The position numbers were made by a program, and so were the translations under genes. The notes below the pieces were generated by a model. That model saw only the letters and a program-made list of their open reading frames with translations, ran no database searches and had not been told where the DNA came from. Shown one piece after another: positions 52,492 through 61,593 of a stretch of 64,000 nt of DNA (its first letter is position 1; every line of letters starts with the position of its first letter). Origin of the DNA: Brachybacterium endophyticum (GTDB lineage: Bacteria > Actinomycetota > Actinomycetes > Actinomycetales > Dermabacteraceae); the NCBI RefSeq assembly GCF_003130585.1, contig NZ_QFKX01000005.1, forward strand, positions 186,001 to 250,000, read 5' to 3'.

Positions 52492-52497
52492 TATCGT
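52492..52497 (+). promoter_or_regulatory. -10 element, leaderless start of HAD gene
   Basis: TATCGT ends 8 bp before the ATG at 52506. Confidence 0.45.
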
Positions 52498-52505
52498 CGC
52501 TGAGC

Positions 52506-53279
52506 ATGGATGACGCTCCGACCCTGGGACTCGACCTCGACGCCACCTTGATCCACGGCGCCCTGGGCACCGTTATCGCCGACCTCGGCCGCGACATCGA
52601 GGTCGAGCAGGGCATCGCCGGGATCCACGACCAGGTGATCGCCGAGGGGCACCGCCTGGTGGGGGAGGACCCTGCCCTCGCCTACGACTGGCAGGCCACC
52701 GTGGCGCGCATCTGCGCCACACGCGAGGCCGTCGTGCCCTTCGACATCGCCGAGCGTCTCGCCGAGGTGGCCGACGAGCGCACGCTCCTGCTCGAGGACG
52801 CGACCGTCCCCGTCCTGCGCACGATCGGCGCCCGGGGCTGGAGACGGGTCGTGCTGACCAACGGCTGGCGCCGCTACCAGGACCCCGCTCTGCGCGCGGT
52901 GGGACTGACCGAGGTGATCGACGACGTCGTCACGGCCGACGCCGTCGGCGCCCCGAAGCCCGCCGCCGCGATGTTCGCGGCGGCACGGGGTGAGCACGGC
53001 GGAGGGCTCGTCCACCTCGGCGACCGCCTGGACGACGACGTGCTCGGCGCGCACGGCGCCGGCGCGCGAGCGATCCTGTACTGCCCCTGGGCGCCGACCG
53101 CCGTGCACGGCCCCTGCGACGAGGTCGGGCAGGGCGCCCTGCGGGGCTTCCTCCGCGACCTCGCGCAGCGGCAATCGGCACGGGTGCACCCCGCGGATCC
53201 CCAGGTGCGGCCCGATGCGGTGATCACCACGATCGAGGACCTCCCGGCGCTGCTGCCGGCCTTCGCAGAACCCGTCTGA
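52506..53279 (+). CDS. HAD-superfamily hydrolase
   Basis: A 257-residue protein with HAD motifs: DLDAT (first Asp as nucleophile, at about 10), LTNGW, the Lys in GAPKP and GDRLDDDVLGA. Cap region between the first two motifs is helical. Substrate unknown. It stands alone between the MFS exporter and the siderophore-interacting protein. Confidence 0.8.
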   Translation: MDDAPTLGLDLDATLIHGALGTVIADLGRDIEVEQGIAGIHDQVIAEGHRLVGEDPALAYDWQATVARICATREAVVPFDIAERLAEVADERTLLLEDATVPVLRTIGARGWRRVVLTNGWRRYQDPALRAVGLTEVIDDVVTADAVGAPKPAAAMFAAARGEHGGGLVHLGDRLDDDVLGAHGAGARAILYCPWAPTAVHGPCDEVGQGALRGFLRDLAQRQSARVHPADPQVRPDAVITTIEDLPALLPAFAEPV

Positions 53280-53424
53280 GACCGCTCCGGGACAACTCTC
53301 CACGGCCAGTCCTCAGCCGCCCGGCGGGAGCTGATCCGAGGAGGCGCCGCACCCGGTGCCGGACATGTCCCCACACGGCGTGCGACCTGCACCGCAGCCA
53401 TGGATCGGACTCCGCCGCCTGCCG

Positions 53425-53430
53425 TAGAGT
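53425..53430 (+). promoter_or_regulatory. -10 element, leaderless start of siderophore-interacting protein
   Basis: TAGAGT ends 7 bp before the ATG at 53438. No DtxR/IdeR-like box was obvious. Confidence 0.5.
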
Positions 53431-53437
53431 CGAGGAC

Positions 53438-54295
53438 ATGACGCATGCGAACGGACCGGACACTCCCGCCGCGGAGCAGGACGAGCGCCCCCAGCGCCCC
53501 AAGCGCGTGCAGGCGGTGCTCGAGGTCATCGGCAAGCAGCGGATCACCCCGAATCTCTTGCGGGTGGTGCTGGGCGGCGAGCAGGTGAGCCTGCTGCGCG
53601 ACAACGACTGCACCGACAAGTACGTGAAGCTGCTGCTCGCCCAGCCGGGCAGCGGCCTTCAGCCTCCCTACGACCTGGAGGGCCTGCGCGAGAGGGCGCC
53701 CGAGTCCCTGCCCTCGCGCCGCACCTACACCGTGCGCCACTGGGACCGCGAGAAGGGCCAGATCACGCTGGACTTCGTCATCCACGGGGAGGGCACCATC
53801 GACGGCATCGCGGCGGCCTGGGCCGATGCCGTGCTGCCCGGCGACGTCATCGCCGTCAGCGGCGCGGGCGGCAAGTACTCGCCGAACCCCGACAGCGGCT
53901 TCCACCTGCTGATCGGCGACCATTCCGCGCTGCCGGCGATCTCCTCGGCCCTGGAGGCCATGGATCCCGCCGCGCGCGGCGTGGCCCTGATCCACCTCGA
54001 CCACGCGGAGGACAGGCAGGAACTCGACCACCCGGCAGGCATCGACGTGCGATGGGTGCAGGGCGAGCGATCCCAGCTCGTCGACGAGGTCGCAGAGCTC
54101 GAGATCCCGACCGACGACGTCCAGGTCTTCGCGCACGGGGAGCGCGGTGTCATCAAGCAGATCCGACGGAACCTCGTGAAGGAACGGGGCATCGAGAAGT
54201 CGCGGGTCTCGATCTCCGCCTACTGGGCCGACGGCCGCATCGAGGACCAGTTCCAGGCCGAGAAGCGCGAGCCCGTCGGCCGCATCGAGGACTGA
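53438..54295 (+). CDS. Siderophore-interacting protein (FAD-dependent ferric reductase)
   Basis: A 285-residue SIP-family flavoprotein that releases iron from ferric siderophores by reduction. The FAD-binding RRTYTVRHWD motif is near 90, the GPGGK-like loop reads GAGGKYSP, and the C-terminal NAD(P)H domain has LLIGDHSALPAISSALEAM and the AYWADGRIEDQF end typical of the family. The tag gene follows by 6 bp. No siderophore transporter is nearby. Confidence 0.92.
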   Translation: MTHANGPDTPAAEQDERPQRPKRVQAVLEVIGKQRITPNLLRVVLGGEQVSLLRDNDCTDKYVKLLLAQPGSGLQPPYDLEGLRERAPESLPSRRTYTVRHWDREKGQITLDFVIHGEGTIDGIAAAWADAVLPGDVIAVSGAGGKYSPNPDSGFHLLIGDHSALPAISSALEAMDPAARGVALIHLDHAEDRQELDHPAGIDVRWVQGERSQLVDEVAELEIPTDDVQVFAHGERGVIKQIRRNLVKERGIEKSRVSISAYWADGRIEDQFQAEKREPVGRIED

Positions 54296-54301
54296 GCGGC
54301 G

Positions 54302-54988
54302 ATGGACGAGACCGCGGGTGAGCCCCTGCAGGAGCTGGTGATCGGCGAGGACGGGCTGGCCCGACCTCTCTGGGCGAGCAGGCACCAGGACCTGCAGGAC
54401 TACTACGACCATGAATGGGGGATGCCCCTGTACGGCGAGGACGAGGTGTTCGAGCGACTCGCCCTCGAGGGCTTCCAGTCCGGCCTCTCCTGGGCGACGA
54501 TCCTGCGGCGGCGCGAGGGGTTCCGGCGCGCCTTCGCCTGCTTCGATCCCGACGCGGTCGCCCGCTTCGACGAGGACGACGTCGCCCGGCTGCTCGCCGA
54601 CGAGGGAATCATCCGTCACCGCGGGAAGATCGAGGCGACCATCGCCAACGCGCGGGCCGCCCTCGCCCTGCGCGGCACCGAGGGGATCGGAGCACGCGGC
54701 GACCTGCCCGCGGGCTCCACCCTCGCCGATCTGGTGTGGTCCTACCGGCCCCCTCGCAGCCCGGCGCCCCGGACCTTCTCCGAGGTCCCCACCACCTCCG
54801 AGGAGTCCCGAGCGCTCGCCCGGGAGCTGAAGAGCAGGGGCTTCCGCTTCGTGGGCCCCACCACGATGTATGCGCTGATGGAGGCCCTGGGCATCGTCGA
54901 CACCCACCTGGTGGGCTCCCACCGTCGTGGCAGCTCCGGGCTGTGGGACGAGAGCGGCGCACCCCGGGATCGCACCGGAGCGGACTGA
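54302..54988 (+). CDS. tag: DNA-3-methyladenine glycosylase I (Tag) with altered zinc site
   Basis: A 228-residue Tag that removes 3-methyladenine. YYDHEWGMPLYGEDEVFERLALEGFQSGLSW and GIIRHRGKIEATI match the family. In E. coli Tag zinc is held by Cys4, His17, His175 and Cys179; here the matching positions are Pro22, His37, His202 and Ser206, so both Cys ligands are lost. The N-terminus has about 20 extra residues and the C-terminus about 20. Confidence 0.9.
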   Translation: MDETAGEPLQELVIGEDGLARPLWASRHQDLQDYYDHEWGMPLYGEDEVFERLALEGFQSGLSWATILRRREGFRRAFACFDPDAVARFDEDDVARLLADEGIIRHRGKIEATIANARAALALRGTEGIGARGDLPAGSTLADLVWSYRPPRSPAPRTFSEVPTTSEESRALARELKSRGFRFVGPTTMYALMEALGIVDTHLVGSHRRGSSGLWDESGAPRDRTGAD

Positions 54989-55085
54989 CAGGACCCCGTC
55001 GGACGGACACACGCGGTCACACTGCTGGGACCGGCGCCGCCGTGCGCGCCACAGTGGGGGAGTCCGTTCCACGGGAGGAGAGGTC

Positions 55086-56405
55086 ATGTCGACGCAGGCT
55101 GTGCATGCCGGATGGGACGCCCGCGGGGAGCACGGACCGATGGTGCCCCCGGTCTACGCCACGTGCGCCTACGCCCACCCGTCGCACGACTCCCTGAAAG
55201 CGCTGTTCGCGCGCGAGACCAAGGGGTTCGCCTACTCCCGCTCGGGCAACCCCACCACCCGGGTGCTCGAGGAGAGGATCACGGCGCTGGAGGGCGGCGT
55301 CGATGCGATCGCCGTGGCCAGCGGCCAGGCCGCCATGACGATCGCCCTGTGCGCGCTGCTCGAGCCGGGCACGCACGTGGTGGCCTCCTCGCGCCTGTAC
55401 GGCGGGACCACGGAGCTGCTCGACGACACCCTCGCGGACCTGCGGGTCGATTGGACCGCCGTGGACCCCGCGGATCTCGACGCCTGGCGCGCGGCGCTCC
55501 GTCCCGAGACCCGCGTGCTGCTGGTGGAGTCGATCGCCAACCCCGGGGCCGAGCTCGCCGACATCGACGCGATCAGCGAGATCGCCCATCGGCACGGGGC
55601 GGTCGTGGTCGCGGACTCGACCCTCGCCAGCCCCGCGCTCTACCGGCCGGGAGAGCACGGCGCCGACGTCGTCGTCCACTCGGCCACGAAGTACCTCGCC
55701 GGCCACGGCGGGACCTTCGCCGGTCTGCTCGTGGACACGGGCTGCTTCGATCCGCGGCGATGTCCCGAGCGCTGGCCCCGACTCACGGAGCCGAACTCCC
55801 GCTTCCATGTCACCTTCGCCGACGAGTACGAGCGCGGAGGATCCGGCCTGATCGCCTATGCACGTGCGAAGTACGTGACCGACTTCGGGGCGACCCTTCC
55901 CGCCCAGAGCGCACGCGAGGTCCTCGTCGGCATCGAGACCCTCGACCTCCGACTCGAGCGGATCAGCGCGAGCGCGCTGAGCATCGTCGGGGCCCTGCAG
56001 GACTCGCAGGGCATCGAGCGGGTCAACCACCCCAGCTCCCCGGGCCGCCCCGACCGTCACCTGCTCGCGCGGGACTTCCCGCAGGGTGCCGCAGGGGTGT
56101 TCTCCGTGGACCTGGCCGGAGGGGAGGTGGCAGCGGCCGCCTTCTGCGACGCGCTCGAGCTGTTCTCCCTGGCCGTCAACATCGGTGACGTGCGCTCTCT
56201 CGTCTGTCATCCGGCGAGCACGACCCACGTGCACCTGCGCGAGGAGCAGCGCGCCGCCTGCGGGGTCGGGCCCGGAACGGTGCGCCTCAGCATCGGGCTC
56301 GAGGACGTCGAGGACCTGCTCGCGGATCTCGGACGCGGGCTCGCAGCCGCTCGAGGAGCCGCTGCCGGGGAAGCACTCAGCTCCCGGAGCGCCGCCCTCG
56401 TGTGA
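55086..56405 (+). CDS. Cys/Met-metabolism PLP enzyme (O-acetylhomoserine sulfhydrylase-like)
   Basis: A 439-residue fold-type I PLP enzyme. The cofactor Lys202 is in HSATKYLAGHG, ASGQAAMTIAL binds the phosphate, and YSRSGNPTTRVLEERI is the family signature. HPASTTH and ACGVGPGTVRLSIGLED near the end are typical of homoserine sulfhydrylases and methionine gamma-lyases, so the exact reaction is open. GGAGGAGAGG precedes the ATG. Its last 29 bp overlap the zinc-ribbon gene on the other strand. Confidence 0.88.
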   Translation: MSTQAVHAGWDARGEHGPMVPPVYATCAYAHPSHDSLKALFARETKGFAYSRSGNPTTRVLEERITALEGGVDAIAVASGQAAMTIALCALLEPGTHVVASSRLYGGTTELLDDTLADLRVDWTAVDPADLDAWRAALRPETRVLLVESIANPGAELADIDAISEIAHRHGAVVVADSTLASPALYRPGEHGADVVVHSATKYLAGHGGTFAGLLVDTGCFDPRRCPERWPRLTEPNSRFHVTFADEYERGGSGLIAYARAKYVTDFGATLPAQSAREVLVGIETLDLRLERISASALSIVGALQDSQGIERVNHPSSPGRPDRHLLARDFPQGAAGVFSVDLAGGEVAAAAFCDALELFSLAVNIGDVRSLVCHPASTTHVHLREEQRAACGVGPGTVRLSIGLEDVEDLLADLGRGLAAARGAAAGEALSSRSAALV

Positions 56406-56583
56406 ACTTCTTGACCCGCTCGAACCAGCCGGCGGTGGCCACGGCTCCGCCGACCCCGCCGTTGACGGCGCCGCCGACCGATGCCGCGGTGAGACGGTCC
56501 GCGCAGCGCGAGCACAGGGTGCGGCCCGTGATCGATGTCCGGGCCGTGCCTCGGATCTTCTGTCGGCACTGTTCGCATCGCAT
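56377..56583 (-). CDS. Small zinc-ribbon protein
   Basis: A 68-residue protein with two CxxC pairs, Cys3/Cys6 (CEQC) and Cys24/Cys27 (CSRC), then a Gly/Ala-rich hydrophobic stretch and a basic tail (WFERVKKFTRGRR). It looks like a small zinc ribbon possibly anchored by one short helix. No known function. It overlaps the 3' end of the PLP-enzyme gene by 29 bp. Confidence 0.65.
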   Translation of the reverse strand: MRCEQCRQKIRGTARTSITGRTLCSRCADRLTAASVGGAVNGGVGGAVATAGWFERVKKFTRGRRSGS

Positions 56584-56675
56584 GGGTCCGATGGTGCCAG
56601 ATCTCCACCCCGAGCGTCCGCGATCGACCGGGTGTTCCTCGGGCGCCGGGTCGTCCTCGGTCGGACGGCCTGTGG

Positions 56676-58169
56676 TCAGGCGCCAGGACCGAGCTCCGGC
56701 AGCCGCCGGATCCCGAAACTCTCCCGCAGCACTCGCCGGGCGGCGTGCAGACCGCTCATGCCGTGCACACCCGGCCCGGGCGGCGTCGCCGAGGAGCACA
56801 GCCACGCGCCGGTGTCGCCCAGTCGATAGGGGTCCCAGGCGGCCGTCGGCCGGACCACCAGGTGTGCGAGGTCCGCGCGGCCCTGGGTGATGTCACCGCC
56901 CACCAGCGAGCGATTGTGCCGGGACATCTCCGCCGCGGGGATGCCGTGCGCGGCGACCACGAGGTCCCGCACCCCCGGGGCCGCCTCTTCCAGGCGCTGC
57001 AGCACGGCCTCGGTCGGGTCGCGCGGGTCCCCGAGCGGCACGTGCGCGTACGCCCAGATCGGCCGGAGGCCGTCCACCTCACGCGAGGGGTCCACGAGTG
57101 TCGGGTCGCTCAGCAGCACCATCGGCTTCTCGGGCATGCGGCCGGCGGTGACCTCGAGCTCTGCGCGCTCCATCTCCGCTCGGGTCCCGCCCAGGTGCAC
57201 GGTCCCGGCGCGTCCGACGTCCGGGTCTTTCCAGGGGATCGGGCCGGAGAGCACCAGGTCGACGGTGGCGGCGGCGGCGCTGCCGGCGGGGAAGCGACGG
57301 ATCGCCCGCGCAAGTCTGCGCGGTGCCCTCGTGGCCAACATCCGCAGGGCGACGTGGGCCGGCGTGTCCAGGAGGACGGCGCGGGAGGGTGGCAGCTCCC
57401 GCAGGTCGCGGACGGGGGAGTCCGTGAGCACCTCGCCCCCGTGGGCGCGCAGGTCCTCCAGGAGCGCGGCGGTGATCGCCTGCGACCCGCCGACGGGGAT
57501 CGGCCAGCCCGGCCCGTGTGCGAGCGCGGCGAGCATGATCGCCGTCCCGCCCGCACCGAGCGAGGGCAGCGGGCTGATGGTGTGGGCGGAGACGCCCGTC
57601 AGCAGGGCCCGGGCACGTTCGGTGCGCAGCGAGAGGTCCCAGGCGCGGGATCCCTGGGCGAGGGTGCCCAGGCCCAGGGCCGCGGCGGTGGCCAGTCCGC
57701 GAGGGGACAGGGTCTGCGGCGGGATCGAGCGCTTGTCACCGAGGGCCAGCGCGGCCAGCGCGCCCGGGTTCGCGGCCGCGACGCCGAGCAGGCGCCGCCA
57801 GGCCGGACCGTCCCGTCCCAGGTCGGAGGCGGTGCGCTCGAGGTCGTGCCACGCGATCGCAGCGGGCTCGTCGGTCAACGGCTGGGCGTAGGAGGCCTCC
57901 GGGACCACGAGCTCGACCCCACGGGAGGGAAGGTCGAACGCGCCCAGGAACGGGCTCGCGATCGCGAGAGGATGGACGGCCGAGCAGATGTCGTGGACGA
58001 TCCCCGGGGCGAGCCCCAGGTCGATCGTGCGGGCACCGCCGCCGGGCACGTGCTCGGCCTCGTGGACCTGCACCGACAGGCCCGCACGGGCGAGCACCAC
58101 CGCCGCGGCCAGCCCGTTGGGGCCGGAACCGACGACGACGGCGTCCGGGCTGCTGGCGGCCGAGGTCAT
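56676..58169 (-). CDS. Phytoene desaturase-like FAD-dependent oxidoreductase
   Basis: A 497-residue flavoprotein. AVVVGSGPNGLAAAVVLARAGLSVQVHEAE is the Rossmann FAD motif at 10-39, and the C-terminal LCSSATPPGPGVHGMSGLHAARRVL is the conserved end of the CrtI-like NAD(P)/FAD family. No carotenoid genes are nearby, so the substrate is open. A TAGGCT box 7 bp before the ATG suggests a leaderless start. Confidence 0.88.
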   Translation of the reverse strand: MTSAASSPDAVVVGSGPNGLAAAVVLARAGLSVQVHEAEHVPGGGARTIDLGLAPGIVHDICSAVHPLAIASPFLGAFDLPSRGVELVVPEASYAQPLTDEPAAIAWHDLERTASDLGRDGPAWRRLLGVAAANPGALAALALGDKRSIPPQTLSPRGLATAAALGLGTLAQGSRAWDLSLRTERARALLTGVSAHTISPLPSLGAGGTAIMLAALAHGPGWPIPVGGSQAITAALLEDLRAHGGEVLTDSPVRDLRELPPSRAVLLDTPAHVALRMLATRAPRRLARAIRRFPAGSAAAATVDLVLSGPIPWKDPDVGRAGTVHLGGTRAEMERAELEVTAGRMPEKPMVLLSDPTLVDPSREVDGLRPIWAYAHVPLGDPRDPTEAVLQRLEEAAPGVRDLVVAAHGIPAAEMSRHNRSLVGGDITQGRADLAHLVVRPTAAWDPYRLGDTGAWLCSSATPPGPGVHGMSGLHAARRVLRESFGIRRLPELGPGA

Positions 58170-58176
58170 GGGAACG

Positions 58177-58182
58177 AGCCTA
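58177..58182 (-). promoter_or_regulatory. -10 element, leaderless start of FAD oxidoreductase
   Basis: TAGGCT on the minus strand, 7 bp before the ATG at 58169. Confidence 0.5.
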
Positions 58183-58217
58183 GACGCCTGCCGCGGAGCG
58201 GGGTGAGGCGAGGGGCC

Positions 58218-60011
58218 TCAGGCCTCCGTGTCGAGCCTGTCGAGCTCCTCGTCGACGACCTTCGGATCGAGCTTCACGAAGATCGGCGAGGGCTTGGCGA
58301 CCGGACGCCCGACCTCGACCTCGCGGTGCTCCCAGGCCGGGACGCCGGTGTAGTCGCCCGTGATGATCGCGTAGGAGGGGCCGCCGTCGAGATCGTCGAC
58401 CTCTCGTGCTTCCGGCAGCGGAGCGATCACGCGCGCACCGCCCAGCGCCTTCTCCACCTGGTTCGCGGAGAAAGGCAGGAACGGCGAGAGCAGCGTGTTC
58501 AGATCGGTGACGGCCTGGGCGAGCACGTGCAGCACCGTGCGCAGGCGCTCCTGCTGCTCCGGGGCCTTGAGCTTGAAGGGCTCGGTCTCCGAGACGTAGC
58601 GGTTCGCCTCGCCCACCAGGCGCATCGCCTCGGCGATGGCGGCTCGCTGCCGGTGGATCTCGATCAGATGGCCGACGGTCGTGAAGCCCTCGCGGATCTG
58701 GTCGAGGAGTGCGCGGTCGACGTCCTCGAGCTCACCGGCCGCGGGGATCTCCCCGACGTTCTTCGCGATCATCGCCGCGGTGCGGTTGACGAGGTTGCCC
58801 CACCCGGCGACCAGCTCGTTGTTGGTGCGCGAGACGAACTCCGACCACGTGAAGTCGGCGTCCTGGCTCTCCGGACCCGCCGCGGAGATGAAGTAGCGCA
58901 GTGCGTCGGGCTGGTAGCGCTCCAGGACGTCCCGCACGTAGATCACGATGTTCTTGGACGAGGAGAACTTCTTGCCCTCCATCGTGAGGAACTCGCTGGA
59001 GACCACCTCGGTGGGCAGGTTCAGCTCGCCGAAGCGGCCCGGCTGTCCGCCCTTGTCGCCCTTGCCGTTCTGCGCGATCAGCTCGGCGGGCCAGATCTGC
59101 GAGTGGAAGACGATGTTGTCCTTGCCCATGAAGTAGTAGGTGAGGGCCTCGGGATCGTTCCACCACTTCCGCCAGGCCTCCGGATCGCCCTGGCGGCGCG
59201 CCCACTCGATCGAGGCCGAGAGGTAGCCGATGACGGCGTCGAACCAGACGTACAGGCGCTTGGTGGGCTGGGACTCCCAGCCCGGCACCGGGATGCCCCA
59301 GTCGATGTCGCGGGTCATCGCGCGCGGCTTGATGTCCTTGAGGATGTTCTGGCTGAAGCGGATGACGTTCTGGCGCCACAGACCGGTCGCCTCGCGCTCG
59401 TCGAGCCAGCGACCCAGCTCCGCGGCCAGCGCCGGCAGATCCAGGAAGTAGTGCGTGGTCTCGATGAACTCCGGCGTCTCCCCGTTGATGCGGGAGACGG
59501 GGTCGATGAGGTCGGTCGGGTCCAGCTGGTTGCCGCAGGCGTCGCACTGGTCGCCGCGCGCACCCGGCGTGCCGCAGATCGGACAGGTGCCCTCGATGTA
59601 GCGATCGGGCAGCGTGCGACCGGTCGAGGGAGAGACCGCCCCGGAGGTCGTCTGCTCGAGCATGTAGCCGTTGTCGCGCACCGCGACGAACATGTCCTGC
59701 ACCACCTGGTAGTGGTTGCGGGTGGTGGTGCGGGTGAACAGGTCGTAGGACAGGCCGAGTGCGACCAGGTCGTCGACGATGATCCGGTTGTTGCGGTCGG
59801 CGAGCTCACGGGCGCTCACGCCCTCCTTGTCCGCCTCCACCAGGATCGGCGTCCCGTGCTCGTCGGTGCCGGAGACCATGAGCACGTCGTTGCCCGCCAT
59901 GCGCATGTAGCGGGAGAAGACGTCGGAGGGGACGCCGAAGCCGGCGACGTGACCGATGTGGCGGGGACCGTTGGCGTACGGCCAGGCGACCGCGGACAGG
60001 ACTGTGCTCAT
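58218..60011 (-). CDS. metG: Methionine--tRNA ligase
   Basis: A 597-residue class I aminoacyl-tRNA synthetase. HIGH is at 18-21, GTDEHG near 48, a zinc knuckle CPIC/CDAC near 140-158, and KFSSSKN replaces KMSKS. The anticodon-binding helical domain follows. There is no C-terminal EMAP/Trbp111 domain, so it should act as a monomer. The ATG at 60011 begins [15 protein letters not shown]; the open frame upstream is not similar to MetRS. It is divergent from the UGPase gene, 85 bp apart. Confidence 0.97.
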   Translation of the reverse strand: MSTVLSAVAWPYANGPRHIGHVAGFGVPSDVFSRYMRMAGNDVLMVSGTDEHGTPILVEADKEGVSARELADRNNRIIVDDLVALGLSYDLFTRTTTRNHYQVVQDMFVAVRDNGYMLEQTTSGAVSPSTGRTLPDRYIEGTCPICGTPGARGDQCDACGNQLDPTDLIDPVSRINGETPEFIETTHYFLDLPALAAELGRWLDEREATGLWRQNVIRFSQNILKDIKPRAMTRDIDWGIPVPGWESQPTKRLYVWFDAVIGYLSASIEWARRQGDPEAWRKWWNDPEALTYYFMGKDNIVFHSQIWPAELIAQNGKGDKGGQPGRFGELNLPTEVVSSEFLTMEGKKFSSSKNIVIYVRDVLERYQPDALRYFISAAGPESQDADFTWSEFVSRTNNELVAGWGNLVNRTAAMIAKNVGEIPAAGELEDVDRALLDQIREGFTTVGHLIEIHRQRAAIAEAMRLVGEANRYVSETEPFKLKAPEQQERLRTVLHVLAQAVTDLNTLLSPFLPFSANQVEKALGGARVIAPLPEAREVDDLDGGPSYAIITGDYTGVPAWEHREVEVGRPVAKPSPIFVKLDPKVVDEELDRLDTEA

Positions 60012-60019
60012 GGTCCCCG

Positions 60020-60025
60020 ATTCTA
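60020..60025 (-). promoter_or_regulatory. -10 element before metG
   Basis: TAGAAT on the minus strand, 8 bp before the ATG at 60011; the closest match to TATAAT among the leaderless candidates. Confidence 0.55.
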
Positions 60026-60084
60026 CGGACCCGCCGGGCCCCCGCGGACCCGACGTGCCGCAGGAGGGGTTCGGTGAGGACCGA

Positions 60085-60090
60085 TACGCT
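60085..60090 (+). promoter_or_regulatory. -10 element, leaderless start of UGPase
   Basis: TACGCT ends 6 bp before the ATG at 60097. Confidence 0.5.
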
Positions 60091-60096
60091 GGCCGC

Positions 60097-61476
60097 ATGA
60101 GCACCCAAGGCCTTGCCGCAGCACAGCAGAAGATGCGCGACGGGGGCGTCGCCCCGACGGCGATCGACGTCTTCTCCCGCTACTACCAGCAGCTCGAGGA
60201 GGGCGTGACCGGATCGATCCCCGAGGACACGATCCAGCCCTACCTGGACCCGCCGCGTCTGGACGACGTGACGATCGACCCCTTCCAGGCGAAGGAGGCG
60301 TTCGACCGCCTCGCCATCATCAACCTCAACGGCGGCCTGGGTACGTCGATGGGCATGGACCGCGCGAAGTCCCTGCTGCCCGTGCGGGACGGGAAGTCGT
60401 TCCTGCAGATCATCGTCGAGCAGGTGCTCGCCGCCCGGCGCGGCACCGGCTCGTCCCTGCCGCTGCTGTTCATGGACTCCTTCCGCACCCGCGACGACAC
60501 GCTCGCGGTGCTCGAGCAGTACCCCGACCTGCCCGTGGGCGATCTCCCGCTGGACTTCCTGCAGAACAAGGAGCCCAAGCTGCGGACCGACGACCTCACG
60601 CCCGTGAGTTGGGGCGCCGATCCCGATCTCGAGTGGTGCCCGCCCGGTCACGGCGACCTCTACACCGCCCTGCAGACCTCGGGCGTGCTCCGGAAGCTGC
60701 TGGATGCGGGGTACCGCTACGCCTCGGTCTCGAACTCCGACAACCTGGGGACCCTGCCCAACCCGGTGCTCGCCGGCTGGTTCGCCGCCTCCGGCGCGCC
60801 CTACGCCGCCGAGCTGTGCCCGCGCACGCCCGCCGACCGCAAGGGCGGGCACCTGGCCGTGCGTCGTTCGGACGGTCGCCTGATCCTGCGGGACACGGCG
60901 CAGACGCCCGAGGAGGAGATGGACTTCTTCACCGACGAGCACCGCCACCCCTTCTTCCACACCAACAACCTCTGGCTCGACCTCGAGAAGCTCGACGAGG
61001 TGCTGCGCGCGAACGACGGCGTGATGCCGCTGCCGCTGATCCGCAACACCAAGACCGTCGACCCCTCCGACAAGACCAGCCCGGAGGTCTACCAGATCGA
61101 GTCCGCCATGGGCGCGGCGATCGAGGTGTTCGAGGGCGCGAGCGCGATCGTCGTCGGCCGGGATCGCTTCCTCCCCGTCAAGGCCACCAGCGACCTGCTG
61201 CTGGTCCGCTCGGACGCCTACGAGCTCGACGAGAAGCAGGCGCTCGTCCAGCAGGTGGAGTCGGCGCCGAGCGTCTCGTTGGACTCCGATCACTACAAGC
61301 TGATCGGCGACTTCGACGCCCGCTTCCCCCAGCGCGTCCCGTCGCTGAAGGAGGCCACCTCGCTGCGCGTCGAGGGGCGACACACCTTCGGGAAGGACGT
61401 CGTGGCGCGGGGCGATGCCGTGGTCGGTCCGGACGACCCGGAGCAGATCCCCGACGGGACCGTGCTGGGCGGCTGA
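60097..61476 (+). CDS. UTP--glucose-1-phosphate uridylyltransferase, eukaryotic type
   Basis: A 459-residue UGPase of the large family also found in plants and animals, unlike the short bacterial Gal[20 protein letters not shown] at 77-93 is the nucleotide-binding loop, SVSNSDNLG and the FHTNNLW strand line the active site, and a short left-handed beta-helix ends the protein. It makes UDP-glucose for glycans and trehalose or glycolipids. Confidence 0.93.
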   Translation: MSTQGLAAAQQKMRDGGVAPTAIDVFSRYYQQLEEGVTGSIPEDTIQPYLDPPRLDDVTIDPFQAKEAFDRLAIINLNGGLGTSMGMDRAKSLLPVRDGKSFLQIIVEQVLAARRGTGSSLPLLFMDSFRTRDDTLAVLEQYPDLPVGDLPLDFLQNKEPKLRTDDLTPVSWGADPDLEWCPPGHGDLYTALQTSGVLRKLLDAGYRYASVSNSDNLGTLPNPVLAGWFAASGAPYAAELCPRTPADRKGGHLAVRRSDGRLILRDTAQTPEEEMDFFTDEHRHPFFHTNNLWLDLEKLDEVLRANDGVMPLPLIRNTKTVDPSDKTSPEVYQIESAMGAAIEVFEGASAIVVGRDRFLPVKATSDLLLVRSDAYELDEKQALVQQVESAPSVSLDSDHYKLIGDFDARFPQRVPSLKEATSLRVEGRHTFGKDVVARGDAVVGPDDPEQIPDGTVLGG

Positions 61477-61495
61477 GCGCCCGCCGAAGAGCCAC

Positions 61496-61532
61496 GAGGG
61501 CCCCGATCCGCAGCGTGCGGGTCGGGGCCCTC
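61496..61532. terminator. Bidirectional terminator between UGPase and acyltransferase
   Basis: GAGGGCCCCGA (61496-61506) pairs with TCGGGGCCCTC (61522-61532), and the stem extends inward by TCCGC/GCGGG to a 5-nt loop. Confidence 0.8.
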
Positions 61533-61593
61533 CGTGTCCGTGCGCAGGGTCCGCGTGCGCAGGACCCGCGTGGGAGGCGGTGGCGTGCCGGGG

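Noticed and set aside
56535-60077. An 1180-codon plus-strand open frame
   Set aside because: It runs opposite the FAD oxidoreductase and metG, both well supported, and shows only Arg/Gly/Asp-rich translation.
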